The notes: a model not told the origin generated them from the sequence alone. Shown: positions 1 through 8,900, numbered from the stretch's first letter. The stretch: 64,000 nucleotides of DNA from Variovorax paradoxus (GCF_018614955.1 NZ_JAGGNV010000024.1:1-64000), one strand, 5' to 3'. Numbers and translations: made by a program.

Positions 1-984
1 CAGCCAGATAGTCGCGCCACAGTCAGCCTGCAAGACACCCCTGAAGTGCCTCAGGTGGCGCACTGGATGCTCGCCCTTGCGGTTCGCCGAGTACTGGAAC
101 CACACCGCCGGGGGCGCCGTGTCGCCGCTGGGGCGGTCGTCCCTCACGTACACCCACAGGCGTCCCGTGCGAGCCTTGGCGCCTGCGCCGCCGAGCACGC
201 GGATCGGCGTGTCGTCGCCATGGATCTTGTCGGCAGCCAAGACGTAGCGGCCGATGGCTTCGGCCAGCGGGCTCAGCAGGCGTGCCGCCTGCGCCACCCA
301 GTCCGCCAGCGTCGAGCGCTGCAGCTCCACGCCATCACGGGCGTAGATCTGGCACAGCCGGTACAGAGGGTTGTGGTCGCAATACTTGCTCACCAACACG
401 TGTGAGAGCAGGCCGGTTCCGGCCATGCAACGATCGATGGGTCGACCCGGCGCGGGCGCCTGCGTGATCGTGCTGCAGCTCGCGCAAGCGAGCTTGGGGC
501 GAACGTGGCGCACGACATGGAAGCTGCCCGGCTCGTAGTCCAGTACCTCCGAGACGTCCTGGCCGATCTCGCGCAGACCGCGACCGCAAGCCTCGCAGTT
601 GCAACCGCTGTGCGGCGTGTGCATCACGGTGCGTCGCGGGAGGTGATCCGGCAAGTCCCGCACGCCGGTGCGCTGTCGGGCCTGCCGCTTCTTGCGGCCC
701 TGCTCGATGGATGTGACGTTGGAAGGGTGCTCGCCGTCTTCGGTGTCGGCGCCCTCGGCCTGTGTCGTCTGCGTCAATGCCGGCTGCGCGAGCTGGCCGC
801 CCACGAGCTCAAGCTGCGCGTGCTCGAGCTGCTCGCTGGAGCGGCCGTACTTCATGCGACGCAAATACGCCACCTCGACCTTGAGCTTCTCGACGGTGAG
901 CAGGGCGATCTTCAATGCCTCTTGCGAGCGCTGCACCTCGCCGCTGAGAGCGGCGTTGGCAACAAGCAGTTCCTCGCAGGTCAT
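1..984 (-). CDS. tnpC: IS66 family transposase TnpC, C-terminal part outside window
   Basis: This is the catalytic transposase of an IS66 element; 328 codons are visible from an ATG at 984. The N-terminus is a leucine/glutamate-rich coiled coil ending in a YLRRMKYGRSSEQL block. A zinc-finger-like region with CNCEACG follows near residue 130 and a second Cys pair (CASC) near 160. The start of the catalytic domain has the GDDTPIRVL motif near residue 257, which carries the first acidic residue, then TGRLWVYVRDDR and the RKGEHP block. The last seven visible codons after LQAD do not look like the usual IS66 continuation (an AYAGF-like stretch), so the gene may be interrupted right at the window edge. 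The rest of the catalytic triad is not visible. Confidence 0.9.
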   Translation of the reverse strand, partial: MTCEELLVANAALSGEVQRSQEALKIALLTVEKLKVEVAYLRRMKYGRSSEQLEHAQLELVGGQLAQPALTQTTQAEGADTEDGEHPSNVTSIEQGRKKRQARQRTGVRDLPDHLPRRTVMHTPHSGCNCEACGRGLREIGQDVSEVLDYEPGSFHVVRHVRPKLACASCSTITQAPAPGRPIDRCMAGTGLLSHVLVSKYCDHNPLYRLCQIYARDGVELQRSTLADWVAQAARLLSPLAEAIGRYVLAADKIHGDDTPIRVLGGAGAKARTGRLWVYVRDDRPSGDTAPPAVWFQYSANRKGEHPVRHLRHFRGVLQADCGATIWL

Positions 985-1052
985 GGGTGCGACTGTGCCT
1001 GTCGCCACCCATTCCTACAGCGGGAGTTGTCCTGTCAACTGGAGAAGGCCAC

Positions 1053-1400
1053 CTATGCCGCCGCGCGCGGCTGCCAGGTGCGCTCGGGCCGGCGCCAGTC
1101 GATGCCCTCCAGCAGCATCGACAGCTGTGCAGCGCTCAGCGAGATCGAGCCCGACTCGGCCTGCGGCCAGATGAAGCGGCCACGCTCCAGGCGCTTGGCC
1201 AACAGGCACATGCCGTCGCCGTCACTCCACAGCAGTTTGACCAGGTCCCCGCGGCGGCCGCGGAAGACGAAGACATGGCCCGAGTACGGGTCCTCGGTGA
1301 GTGCCGTCTGAACCTTCGCCGCCAGCGTGTCCATGCCGCAGCGCATGTCCGTCACGCCGGCGGCCAGCCAGACCCGAGTGCCAGCGCGCGGGCCGATCAT
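1053..1400 (-). CDS. tnpB: IS66 family accessory protein TnpB (Orf2)
   Basis: The 115-residue protein has the IS66 Orf2 signature: MIGPRAGTRVWLAAGVTDMR at the start, then GHVFVFRGRRGDLVKLLW, and ERGRFIWP towards the end. TnpB is required with TnpA and TnpC for transposition of this family, but its biochemical role is not settled. I chose the ATG at 1400 because it overlaps the tnpA stop as ATGA, the usual arrangement. An in-frame ATG seven codons upstream (1421) would extend into tnpA without added family similarity. tnpC begins 68 bases downstream. Confidence 0.92.
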   Translation of the reverse strand: MIGPRAGTRVWLAAGVTDMRCGMDTLAAKVQTALTEDPYSGHVFVFRGRRGDLVKLLWSDGDGMCLLAKRLERGRFIWPQAESGSISLSAAQLSMLLEGIDWRRPERTWQPRAAA

Positions 1401-1795
1401 GCGCTCTGGCGCAGCGCGCACAGGACACTGCGCAGGCTGTCTTCGTCGACAGGCCCGCGCAAGCGCAACTGGGCGCCGGCGAACTCCAACTCAATAATGC
1501 CGCTGCGCGGTGCCGACCTCGGTGGCGCCGCAGCAAGCTCGCCTGACGCGGGAATCGTCATGACCTCGGCCGCCGGCGCGACATTCACCGGCAACAGTAC
1601 AGCCGCCGCCGTGCCGCCTGCAGCCCGAAGATGCTCCCTGCGCCACTTGAACAGCATGTTGGCGTTGATGCCGCTGTGCAGCGCGATTGCCGACACGGAC
1701 GCGCCCGGCTCCAAGCTTTGTCGTACCAGCTCCTGTTTGAACGCTCGGTCGTGATGTCGCCGGCTGGCCTTGCCTGGGTCTTGCTCAATCTTCAT
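1397..1795 (-). CDS. tnpA: IS66 family TnpA (Orf1), DNA-binding protein
   Basis: The 132-residue protein is the IS66 Orf1 type. An N-terminal helix-turn-helix (roughly residues 15-55: FKQELVRQSLEPGASVSAIA then HSGINANMLFKWRREH) is followed by an Ala/Pro-rich linker and a C-terminal domain typical of TnpA (GIIELEFAGAQLRLRG). The start is ambiguous: an AAGGAG ribosome-binding site abuts one ATG (1807) and lies 12 bases before the ATG used here (1795). The longer open frame to 1873 has no support. It probably binds the element ends or controls the operon. Confidence 0.9.
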   Translation of the reverse strand: MKIEQDPGKASRRHHDRAFKQELVRQSLEPGASVSAIALHSGINANMLFKWRREHLRAAGGTAAAVLLPVNVAPAAEVMTIPASGELAAAPPRSAPRSGIIELEFAGAQLRLRGPVDEDSLRSVLCALRQSA

Positions 1796-1907
1796 GGTGT
1801 GCACCATCTCCTTTAGCGCACACCTCCAAGCGGGTCTGCGATTGAGGTCAGATGCTTCCTGCAGCCTGCGCATCAGGCAAGGACGGCCTTCGTCGGACTA
1901 TTACCGT

Positions 1908-2337
1908 GCACCGAACTCGGCCAACTAGTCAGCGAAGGCATCCCATGCGAGCGAGACGCTCGTCCTCGCAGCGACGCGGCAACTCTGCACGTCGCTTCTC
2001 CGCAGGTTTGGCCGCCAGCATGGCAGCGACCTGTCTGCCTTGGTCGAGACTCTGCAGGATTGCTTCTACTCGCATCTGTTCTATCGCCAAATCGCGCCGA
2101 GCGAGGTTGATGGCGCGGCGGCCGGCATCCGCGTAGGCGGGCAAGACAGTCGCGCACCTCGACGCGCTGAACGATTGAGCACGATGGATCAATTCAACCA
2201 CCCTACACCGCGACCAGCAGTGCGCGCCTTGACGGATGTCGAAACGCGAAGCTCAGGCAGCCGCTTTGCCGGTCGCCGGGTAGATTTAGCGGCCTCTCAG
2301 CAGACCTATAGGCAAACCGCTGCAGCCTCAACAGAAG
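1908..2337. other. sparse region between the IS66 element and the integrase
   Basis: About 430 bases lie between the presumed IS end and the integrase stop. The only frame with protein-like composition is the weak minus-strand candidate at 1929-2201. The plus-strand frame over 2040-2351 looks like its shadow. I see no hairpin with a T-run behind the integrase, no repeat array and no RNA gene here. Confidence 0.5.
1929..2201 (-). CDS. hypothetical protein, weakly supported
   Basis: The 90-residue frame is not one I recognise. Residues 25-75 read as amphipathic helix rich in Arg, Ala, Leu and Glu (for example RRDLAIEQMRVEAILQSLDQ), which looks more like coding sequence than the overlapping plus-strand frame. 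It ends only about 20 bases before the presumed IS66 boundary, so it may be the remnant of a longer island gene cut by the insertion. No clear ribosome-binding site supports the start. Confidence 0.35.
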   Translation of the reverse strand: MVELIHRAQSFSASRCATVLPAYADAGRRAINLARRDLAIEQMRVEAILQSLDQGRQVAAMLAAKPAEKRRAELPRRCEDERLARMGCLR

Positions 2338-3558
2338 TTATGTCGCCTTGAACACAATAGCCTTGGCGCTTTGAGCCAAGTCGTCCAAGTAGTCCGCCCA
2401 GTGCTGCATCATTGCCCTGCGCGCAGGCAAGTGAGCAGTGCGGTTGTAGGCTCGCCCATTGGGATCTTTCACACTATGTGCAAGTTGGTGTTCGATCAAG
2501 TCGGGTCGCTCGCCCAACACCTCGTCCATGATCGTCCGGGCCATCGCCCGAAAGCCATGGGCAGTCATCACTTCCTTGGCATAGCCCATGCCCCGCAGCG
2601 CCGCATTGACGGTGTTCTCGCTCATGCAGCGCTCCCCAGTGCGGATGCTCGGGAACACATACCGACCGTGCCCGCTGATGGGCTGCACCTCTCGCAGGAT
2701 TCGCACTGCCTGCCGTGAGAGTGGTACGAGGTGCTCAACCTTCATCTTCATTCGTGAACCAGGAATTCGCCATTCGCCCGCGTCCAGGTCCATCTCGCTC
2801 CACTCTGCCGCCCGTAGTTCGCCGGGGCGCACGAACACCAACGGCGACAGCTGCAGCGCTGCCCGCACGGTCGGGTGCCCTTCATAGGCGTAGATCAAGC
2901 GCATGAGCTGACCGACCCGCTTCGGATCAGTGATGGCGGCATAGTTGGTCTTGTCGACCGATACCAGCGCGCCTCGAAGGTCGACGGTTACGTCGCGATC
3001 CACATGACCGACCGCCACCGCATAGCGGAACACTTGCGAGCAGATCTGCACGATGCGATGGGCGCTTTCATGAATGCCGCGTGCCTCCATGCGACGCGCC
3101 ACCTTGTCCAGCACGTCCTTGGCCCGGATGGTCGAGATGGGCAGCTTGCCGATGAACGGGAAAACGTCCTTCTCGAGCCAGCTCGTGACCTTGGCCTGCG
3201 TGACCGCTGCGCGCTTGTTCGCCGTCTTTTCCAACCACTCGCGCGACACAGCCTCGAAGGTGTTCGCGGCCGCATCGGCCTTGGCGCGTTGTTCCTCGCG
3301 CTTTGCCACTCCCGGGTCGATGTCGTCGGCCAGTTGTTCCCGCGCTTTTTCGCGTCGCTGGCGGGCCTTGGCCAGCGAAACCTCAGGGTAGACGCCCAGG
3401 GCCAGGGTTCGGCGCTTGCCGTCAAACCGGTAGTCCATCCTCCAGTACTTGCCGGCAGCGCTGACCAGAAGGTACATGCCACCGCCGTCGGTGTACTTGT
3501 CCCCGCTGGGCCTGCCACTGTGCTTGACCTGTCGAACGAACGTGTCCCCGAGTGCCAT
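2338..3558 (-). CDS. P4-type tyrosine site-specific integrase (DUF4102 N-terminal domain)
   Basis: The 406-residue protein catalyses integration and excision of a mobile element at an attachment site. Residues 1-90 form the N-terminal arm-binding domain common in P4/IntS-type integrases, about 100-185 the SAM-like core-binding domain, and 205-385 the catalytic domain. The catalytic residues are present: Arg244 (FVRPGELR), Lys273 (KMKVEHLVPLS), His334 and Arg337 (HGFR), His361 (HQLAH) and the nucleophile Tyr371 (YNRTAHL). The ATG lies 176 bases from the 3' end of a tRNA-Arg gene, the usual target and orientation for this family. It should therefore be an active enzyme of an island extending left beyond the window. 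Confidence 0.96.
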   Translation of the reverse strand: MALGDTFVRQVKHSGRPSGDKYTDGGGMYLLVSAAGKYWRMDYRFDGKRRTLALGVYPEVSLAKARQRREKAREQLADDIDPGVAKREEQRAKADAAANTFEAVSREWLEKTANKRAAVTQAKVTSWLEKDVFPFIGKLPISTIRAKDVLDKVARRMEARGIHESAHRIVQICSQVFRYAVAVGHVDRDVTVDLRGALVSVDKTNYAAITDPKRVGQLMRLIYAYEGHPTVRAALQLSPLVFVRPGELRAAEWSEMDLDAGEWRIPGSRMKMKVEHLVPLSRQAVRILREVQPISGHGRYVFPSIRTGERCMSENTVNAALRGMGYAKEVMTAHGFRAMARTIMDEVLGERPDLIEHQLAHSVKDPNGRAYNRTAHLPARRAMMQHWADYLDDLAQSAKAIVFKAT

Positions 3559-3570
3559 CGCTGCCTCCTG

Positions 3571-3638
3571 TGACGGTATGTCGGCCTTGACGGTGGTGAG
3601 ATACCGTCAGAGCTACCGTCAATTTGACGGTATGTCAT
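3571..3638. repeat. cluster of five TGACGGTA-type repeats upstream of the integrase
   Basis: Five copies of a TGACGGT(A) word lie in 68 bases: direct at 3571, 3588 and 3625, inverted at 3601-3608 and 3614-3621. The first and last continue as TGACGGTATGTC. They lie between the integrase start and the tRNA. The likely role, by analogy with other tyrosine integrases, is arm-type sites for the integrase or operators for an excisionase or autoregulation. This is inference from position and repetition. Confidence 0.7.
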
Positions 3639-3665
3639 GCTACGTAGCGTGATTGCGTGAGGCAA

Positions 3666-3700
3666 CAAAAAACCCGCAATGCCAGGAAACATGCGGGTTC
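3666..3700 (-). terminator. rho-independent terminator downstream of tRNA-Arg
   Basis: On the minus strand AACCCGCA pairs perfectly with TGCGGGTT across a 13-base loop and is followed directly by a T-run. It begins about 35 bases beyond the CCA end of the tRNA and ends transcripts reading leftward out of it, before the integrase gene. Confidence 0.85.
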
Positions 3701-3733
3701 TGAGCTGTTTTGAGACCGTGCGAAACGATGTTC

Positions 3734-3780
3734 TGGTCCCGCCGCCAGGAATCGAACCTGGATCTCAGCCTTCGGAGGGC
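3734..3780. other. putative chromosomal attachment site (att) at the 3' end of tRNA-Arg
   Basis: The 3' half of the tRNA (anticodon stem through CCA) faces a P4-type integrase that starts 176 bases away. These integrases normally recombine within the 3' part of a tRNA and leave the gene intact on one side. The exact crossover and the matching copy at the other island end are outside the window, so the limits given are approximate. Confidence 0.5.
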
Positions 3781-3808
3781 CGAATTCTATCCGTTGAAAT
3801 ACAGCGAG
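3734..3808 (-). tRNA. tRNA-Arg (anticodon CCG)
   Basis: A 75-base cloverleaf folds on the minus strand. The anticodon stem CGGCC/GGCTG encloses the loop CTCCGAA (anticodon CCG). The T arm is CCAGG TTCGATT CCTGG, and the acceptor stem ends in discriminator A with an encoded CCA. The acceptor stem CTCGCTG pairs with CGGCGGG using two U-G wobbles and a C1-G72 first pair, which is unusual. The 3' half may have been supplied by the integrated element. Only 32 bases separate it from the stop of the upstream TetR gene. Confidence 0.9.
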
Positions 3809-3812
3809 ATGG

Positions 3813-3835
3813 GGCTCCGGCCAGCGACCGGAGCC
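3813..3835 (-). terminator. hairpin between the TetR gene and tRNA-Arg
   Basis: GGCTCCGG and CCGGAGCC form a perfect 8-bp stem over a 7-base loop, between the regulator stop and the 5' end of the tRNA. No T-run follows on the minus strand, so it is at best a weak terminator. It could instead be an RNA-processing signal if the tRNA is co-transcribed with the regulator. Confidence 0.45.
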
Positions 3836-3840
3836 TAGCA

Positions 3841-4512
3841 TTATCGCCCATCAGGCTGCGGCCTTGCAGGCTGCGTCGACGACCGCGGATGGGCGCGCTC
3901 GAACCCGAGGCCCGCCAGGTACACGCGGAAGATGTCGCGGCCGGCCGGCACGAGATCGAAGGCCTCGGGCTCCAGCAGCCAGTCCTGGATCAGGCCGCTG
4001 ATCACCGCATGCAGGCCGTAGGCCGCGGTCTTGACCGGGATCGGCAGCTGGATGCCCGCCTGCCGCGCCGCGTGCTGCAGCGCATTGCCGAAATCGACCA
4101 CGCATTCGTTGCGCGCGCTGCGGTGACGCTGCAGCACCGCCTCCATGTCGCTGGTGTATTCGACCTTGAGCGTGGCGACCTCGAACACGCGCCGCACCTG
4201 CGGGTCGCTGACCATCAGGCTCAGGGCCTGGACCATCACCCGCTCGATCGCCGCCAGCGGATCCTCGCCCGTCGTGCTGGCCTCGCGCGTCGCCGCCTCC
4301 AGCGGCAGCGTGACGCGCTCCATCATCGCGTTGAAGAGGTCCGCCTTGTCCTTGAAGTGCCAGTAGATTGCGCCGCGCGTGGCGCCGGCCTGCTGCGCGA
4401 TCTGCTGCAATGAGGTCTGCGAAACGCCTTGGCTTTGAAACAGCACTTCGGCAGCATCGAGCAGCCTGTGCCGTGTCGCCAGCGCCTCTTCCTTGGTTCG
4501 TCGGACCACCAT
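3841..4512 (-). CDS. TetR/AcrR-family repressor of the divergent RND efflux operon
   Basis: The 223-residue protein is a transcriptional repressor. The N-terminal helix-turn-helix spans about residues 12-58 (TRHRLLDAAEVLFQSQGV, then GATRGAIYWHFKDKADLF), closely matching AcrR/TtgR-type regulators. The C-terminal ligand and dimer domain follows. The gene is divergent from the efflux genes, and a near-perfect palindrome like known AcrR operators sits in the 143-base gap, so it very likely represses the pump and itself until a drug or aromatic ligand binds. The regulator-pump link rests on arrangement and operator; the ligand is unknown. Confidence 0.93.
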   Translation of the reverse strand: MVVRRTKEEALATRHRLLDAAEVLFQSQGVSQTSLQQIAQQAGATRGAIYWHFKDKADLFNAMMERVTLPLEAATREASTTGEDPLAAIERVMVQALSLMVSDPQVRRVFEVATLKVEYTSDMEAVLQRHRSARNECVVDFGNALQHAARQAGIQLPIPVKTAAYGLHAVISGLIQDWLLEPEAFDLVPAGRDIFRVYLAGLGFERAHPRSSTQPARPQPDGR

Positions 4513-4542
4513 GCCCCCTTATTTACGTGAGGGTAATCACTA

Positions 4543-4562
4543 TACATGCATGAATGTATGTA
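4543..4562. promoter_or_regulatory. AcrR-like operator palindrome
   Basis: TACATGCAT and ATGTATGTA form 9-bp half-sites separated by GA, with one mismatch. The sequence strongly resembles the E. coli AcrR box (TACATACAT, spacer, ATGTATGTA) as I remember it. It lies 31 bases from the regulator start and 94 bases from the membrane-fusion gene, where one bound repressor could control both. Confidence 0.8.
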
Positions 4563-4655
4563 AACTCAGGCCCCTCCCGATGGCCTGACTCGCCGTGATG
4601 CTTTAAGCACCTGCGCCGCGACGTACCGTCCCCCTTCTTTGCTCAAAGGATTCGC

Positions 4656-5939
4656 ATGCCCCAACTGCATGTCTCGCGTCATTCGTTGTTTTCGCCGCGC
4701 CGCGCGGCCGTCGCGGCCGCGGTCGCTGCGGTGCTTGCGCTCGCGGCCTGCGGCAAGAGCGGAGCGCCGGCCGCTGCCGCCCAGGGCGGTGGTGCCGGCG
4801 GCGGCGCGCCGCCGCCGCCCGAAGTCGGGGTGGTGGTCGCGACGCCGACCGACGTCGGCCTGGTGACCGAGCTGCCCGGCCGGCTCGAAGCCTCGCGCGT
4901 GGCCGAGGTGCGCGCCCGCGCCGCCGGCATCCTGCAGAAGCGGCTGTTCCGCGAAGGCAGCGACGTGAAGGCAGGCCAGCCGCTGTTCAACATCGACCCC
5001 GCGCCCTACGCCGCCGCGGCGCAGAGCGCACAGGCGAGCCTGGCGCGCGCCGAAGCCAATGCAGTGCAGGCCAAGGCCCTGGCCGAGCGCTACAAGCCGC
5101 TGGTGGAAGCCAACGCCGTCAGCAAGCAGGAATATCTCAATGCCGTGGCCGCGGCCAAGACGGCCGAGGCGGATGTTGCGGTGGGCCGCGCCTCGGTGCA
5201 GACCGCCAGGATCAATCTCGGCTACGCGAGCGTGACGGCGCCGATTTCCGGCCGTATCGGCCGCGCGCTGGTGACCGAAGGCGCACTGGTGGGCCAGGGC
5301 GATGCGACCGCGCTGGCCGTGGTCCAGCAGATCGACCCGATGTACGTGAACTTCACCCAATCGGCCAGCGACGTGCTCAGACTGCGCCGCGCGATGGAGG
5401 CCGGCCAGTTCAAGCGCACCAGCGGCGCCGACGCGGCCAGCGTGCGCGTCGTGCTGGAAGACGGCAGCGAATACGCGCTCCCGGGCAAGCTGCTGTTCTC
5501 CGAACTGACGGTCGATTCCACCACCGGCCAGGTCACGCTGCGCGCCGAAGTCCCGAATCCGAAGGGCGAACTGCTGCCCGGCCTCTACGTGCGCGTGAAG
5601 GTGGAGCAGGCCCAGGCTACCAACGCGATCACCGTGCCGCAGCAGGCGGTCACGCGCACCCAGCAGGGCGACACGCTGACGGTGGTCGATGCCGAGGGCA
5701 AGATGCACAAGCGCACGGTGAAGATCAGCGCGGCCCAGAACAACCAGTGGATCGTGCTCGATGGCCTGAAGGCCGGCGAGCAGGTCATGGTCGACGGCTT
5801 CCAGAAGCTGATGATGATGCCGCCCGGCGCGCCGGTGAAGGCGGTGCCCTGGAAGGCGCCGACGCCGGCTTCCGCCGGCTCCGCGAACGCTGCTCCTGCT
5901 GCCGCGGCAGCCGCCTCGGCTCCTGCCGCGAAGCAGTAA
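4656..5939 (+). CDS. RND efflux membrane fusion protein, AcrA/MexA type
   Basis: This 427-residue periplasmic adaptor joins the inner-membrane pump to the outer-membrane channel. It begins with a lipoprotein signal (Arg-rich start, hydrophobic run, lipobox LALAAC near residue 33). The mature order is typical: a barrel-sandwich half (SRVAEVRARAAGILQKRLF), a helical hairpin of alternating Ala/Glu/Lys (about 115-180), the second lipoyl half (NLGYASVTAPISGRIGRALV), then beta-barrel and membrane-proximal domains. The C-terminus is a low-complexity Ala/Pro tail. It is first in a three-gene operon; the pump gene begins 13 bases after its stop. Confidence 0.95.
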   Translation: MPQLHVSRHSLFSPRRAAVAAAVAAVLALAACGKSGAPAAAAQGGGAGGGAPPPPEVGVVVATPTDVGLVTELPGRLEASRVAEVRARAAGILQKRLFREGSDVKAGQPLFNIDPAPYAAAAQSAQASLARAEANAVQAKALAERYKPLVEANAVSKQEYLNAVAAAKTAEADVAVGRASVQTARINLGYASVTAPISGRIGRALVTEGALVGQGDATALAVVQQIDPMYVNFTQSASDVLRLRRAMEAGQFKRTSGADAASVRVVLEDGSEYALPGKLLFSELTVDSTTGQVTLRAEVPNPKGELLPGLYVRVKVEQAQATNAITVPQQAVTRTQQGDTLTVVDAEGKMHKRTVKISAAQNNQWIVLDGLKAGEQVMVDGFQKLMMMPPGAPVKAVPWKAPTPASAGSANAAPAAAAAASAPAAKQ

Positions 5940-5952
5940 GGAGCGTCCCCGC

Positions 5953-8900
5953 ATGGCCAAGTTCTTCATCGACCGTCCCATCTTCGCGTGGGTGATCGCG
6001 CTGTTCGTCATCGTGGTGGGTGCCGTGTCCATCACGCAGCTGCCGATCGCGCAGTACCCGCCGGTGGCACCGCCGGCCATCGTCGTCAACGTCGCCTACC
6101 CCGGCGCCTCGGCCCAGACGCTGGAGGACAGCGTGCTCTCGGTCATCGAGCGCGAGATGAACGGCTCGCCGGGCCTCATCTACATGGAATCGGTGGCGCA
6201 GGCCGACGGCACCGGCACCATCACCATCACCTTCGAGACCGGCACCAACGCCGAACTCGCCCAGGTGGACGTGCAGAACCGGCTGTCGCGCGCCACGCCG
6301 CGGCTGCCGGCGGCGGTGACGCAGCAGGGCGTGCGCGTGGACAAGTCGCGCAACAACTTCCTGCTGTTCACGATGCTGTCCTCCGACAACCCGGCGATCG
6401 ACACCACGGCGCTGGGCGACTACGCATCGCGCAACGTGGTGCCCGAGCTGCAGCGGGTGGCCGGGGTCGGCCAGGCCCAGCTGTTCGGCACCGAGCGCGC
6501 GATGCGCATCTGGATCGACCCGGCCAGGCTGCAGGGCTACAACCTGTCGGCGGCCGAGGTCAACGCGGCGATCCGCGCGCAGAACGCGCAGGTCTCCTCC
6601 GGCACCATCGGCGACTTGCCCAACGTGGCGGGCCAGGCGATCGCGGCCACCGTGGTGGTCAACGGCCAGCTCACCACGACCTCGCAGTTCGGCGACATCG
6701 TGCTGCGCGCCAACACCGACGGCTCCAGCGTCCGGCTCAAGGACGTGGCGCGCATCGAGCTCGGCGGCCAGGGCTATGCCACCTCGGCACGCCTGAACGG
6801 CGAGCAGGCGGTGGGCATCGGCGTGCAGCTCGCTCCCGGCGGCAACGCGCTGCAGTCGGCCAAGGCGATCCGCGCCAAGATGGCCGAGCTCGAGCGCTAC
6901 TTCCCGCAGGGCGTGAAGTGGACCATCCCCTACGACAGCTCGCGCTTCGTGAACATTTCCATCACCGAGGTGGTGAAGACGCTGTTCGAGGCGGTGGCGC
7001 TGGTCTTCCTGGTGATGTTCCTGTTCCTGCAGAACTGGCGCTACACGCTCATCCCGACCGTGGTGGTGCCGATCGCGTTGCTGGGCACCTTCGGCATCCT
7101 GCTGGCGCTGGGGTTCTCGATCAACGTGCTGACCATGTTCGGCATGGTGCTGGTGATCGGCATCGTGGTGGACGACGCGATCGTGGTGGTGGAGAACGTC
7201 GAGCGCATCATGAGCGAGGAAGGACTCCCGCCGCTGGAGGCCACGCGCAAGGCGATGCGCCAGATCTCCGGCGCCATCATCGGCGTGACAGTGGTGCTGA
7301 TCTCGGTGTTCGTGCCGCTGGCCTTCTTCGCCGGCTCCACCGGCAACATCTATCGCCAGTTCTCGGCGGTGATGGTGGCCTCGATCGCCTTCTCGGCCTT
7401 CATGGCGCTGTCGCTCACGCCGGCCCTGTGCGCCACGCTGCTGAAGCCGGTGGAGGCCGGCCACCACCACGAGAAGCGCGGCTTCTTCGGCTGGTTCAAC
7501 CGCGGCTTCACCCGCACCGCCAAGGGCTATGAGAGCCTGGTGGCGCGCATCCTCAAGCGCGCGGCGCGCTACCTGGTGATCTATGTGGCCATCATTGCCG
7601 CGGTGGTGCTGGTGTACCGCCAGCTGCCCACCTCCTTCCTGCCCCAGGAAGACCAGGGCTACATCATCGTCAACGTGCAGCTGCCGCCGGGCGCGACCCA
7701 GGAGCGCATGCTGTCGGTGATGCAGGACGTCGAAAAGTACATCCTGAAGCAGCCCGAGGTCGAGAGCATGGTCGGCGTGCTGGGCTTCAGCTTCTCGGGC
7801 CAGGGCCAGAATGCCGGCCTCGCCTTCGTCACGCTCAAGGACTGGGAACAACGCCACGACCCGGGCCAATCGGCCGATGCGGTGGCCGGCCGCGCCTTCG
7901 GGGCACTGTCGGGCATCCGCGACGCCTTCATCTACCCGCTGTCGCCGCCGCCCATCCCCGAGCTCGGCAACGCCAGCGGCTTCAGCTTCCGCCTGCAGGA
8001 CCGCGGCGGCGCCGGCCACGAGGCGCTGATCAACGCGCGCAACCAGCTGCTCGGCATGGCCGGCAAAAGCTCCTTGCTGACGCAGGTGCGCCCGGACGGC
8101 CTGGAAGACGCGCCGCAGCTGCAGATCGACATCGACCGCGACAAGGCGAACGCGCTGGGCGTCACTTTCGACGCCATCAACAGCACGCTGTCGACCGCGC
8201 TCGGCTCGAGCTACATCAACGACTTTCCGAACCAGGGACGCCTGCAGCGCGTGGTGGTGCAGGCCGACGCGCCGGCCCGCATGCAGCCCGAGGACCTGCT
8301 CAAGCTCAACGCGAGCAACACGCAGGGCCTGCCGGTGCCGCTGTCGGCCTTCGCGAGCACGCGCTGGATCACCGGCGCGCAGCAGACGGTGCGCTACAAC
8401 GGCTACCCCGCGGTCCGCATCTCGGGCTCGGCCGCGCCGGGCTCCAGCTCGGGCGCCGCGATGGCCGAGATCGAAAAGATCGCCGCGCAGCTGCCGCCGG
8501 GCTTCGGCTACGAGTGGACCGGCCAGTCGCGCGAAGAGAAGCTCGCCGGCGCGCAGGCGATCATCCTCTACGCCTTCTCGATCCTTGCCGTGTTCCTGTG
8601 CCTGGCCGCGCTGTACGAAAGCTGGACGATTCCGCTGTCCGTGATCATGGTGGTGCCGCTGGGCGTGCTGGGCGTGCTGCTCGCGACCCTGCTGCGCGCC
8701 TATTCGAACGACGTGTACTTCCAGGTCGGCCTGATCACCATCATCGGTCTCTCGGCCAAGAACGCGATTCTGATCATCGAGTTCGCCAAGGACCTGCAGG
8801 CGCAGGGCAAGGGCGTGGTCGAGTCGGCGCTGGCCGCCGCCCATCTGCGGTTCCGCCCGATCATCATGACCTCGCTGGCCTTCGGCCTCGGCGTGCTGCC

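Larger units (their letters stand above)
1..1907 (-). mobile_element. IS66-family insertion sequence, cut by the left window edge
   Basis: Three minus-strand genes in the order tnpA-tnpB-tnpC, with a tnpA/tnpB stop-start overlap, define an IS66-type element. The right boundary is tentative: about 90 bases upstream of tnpA, reading on the minus strand from 1907, comes GTAATAGTCCGACGAAGG, which could be the terminal inverted repeat. The matching other end lies outside the window, so neither the repeat nor an 8-bp target duplication can be confirmed. The three frames are open over the visible part, so the element may be complete or only recently inactive. Confidence 0.75.

Noticed and set aside
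2040..2351. 103-codon plus-strand frame beside the integrase
   Set aside because: No protein-like pattern or ribosome site; overlaps a somewhat better minus-strand frame.
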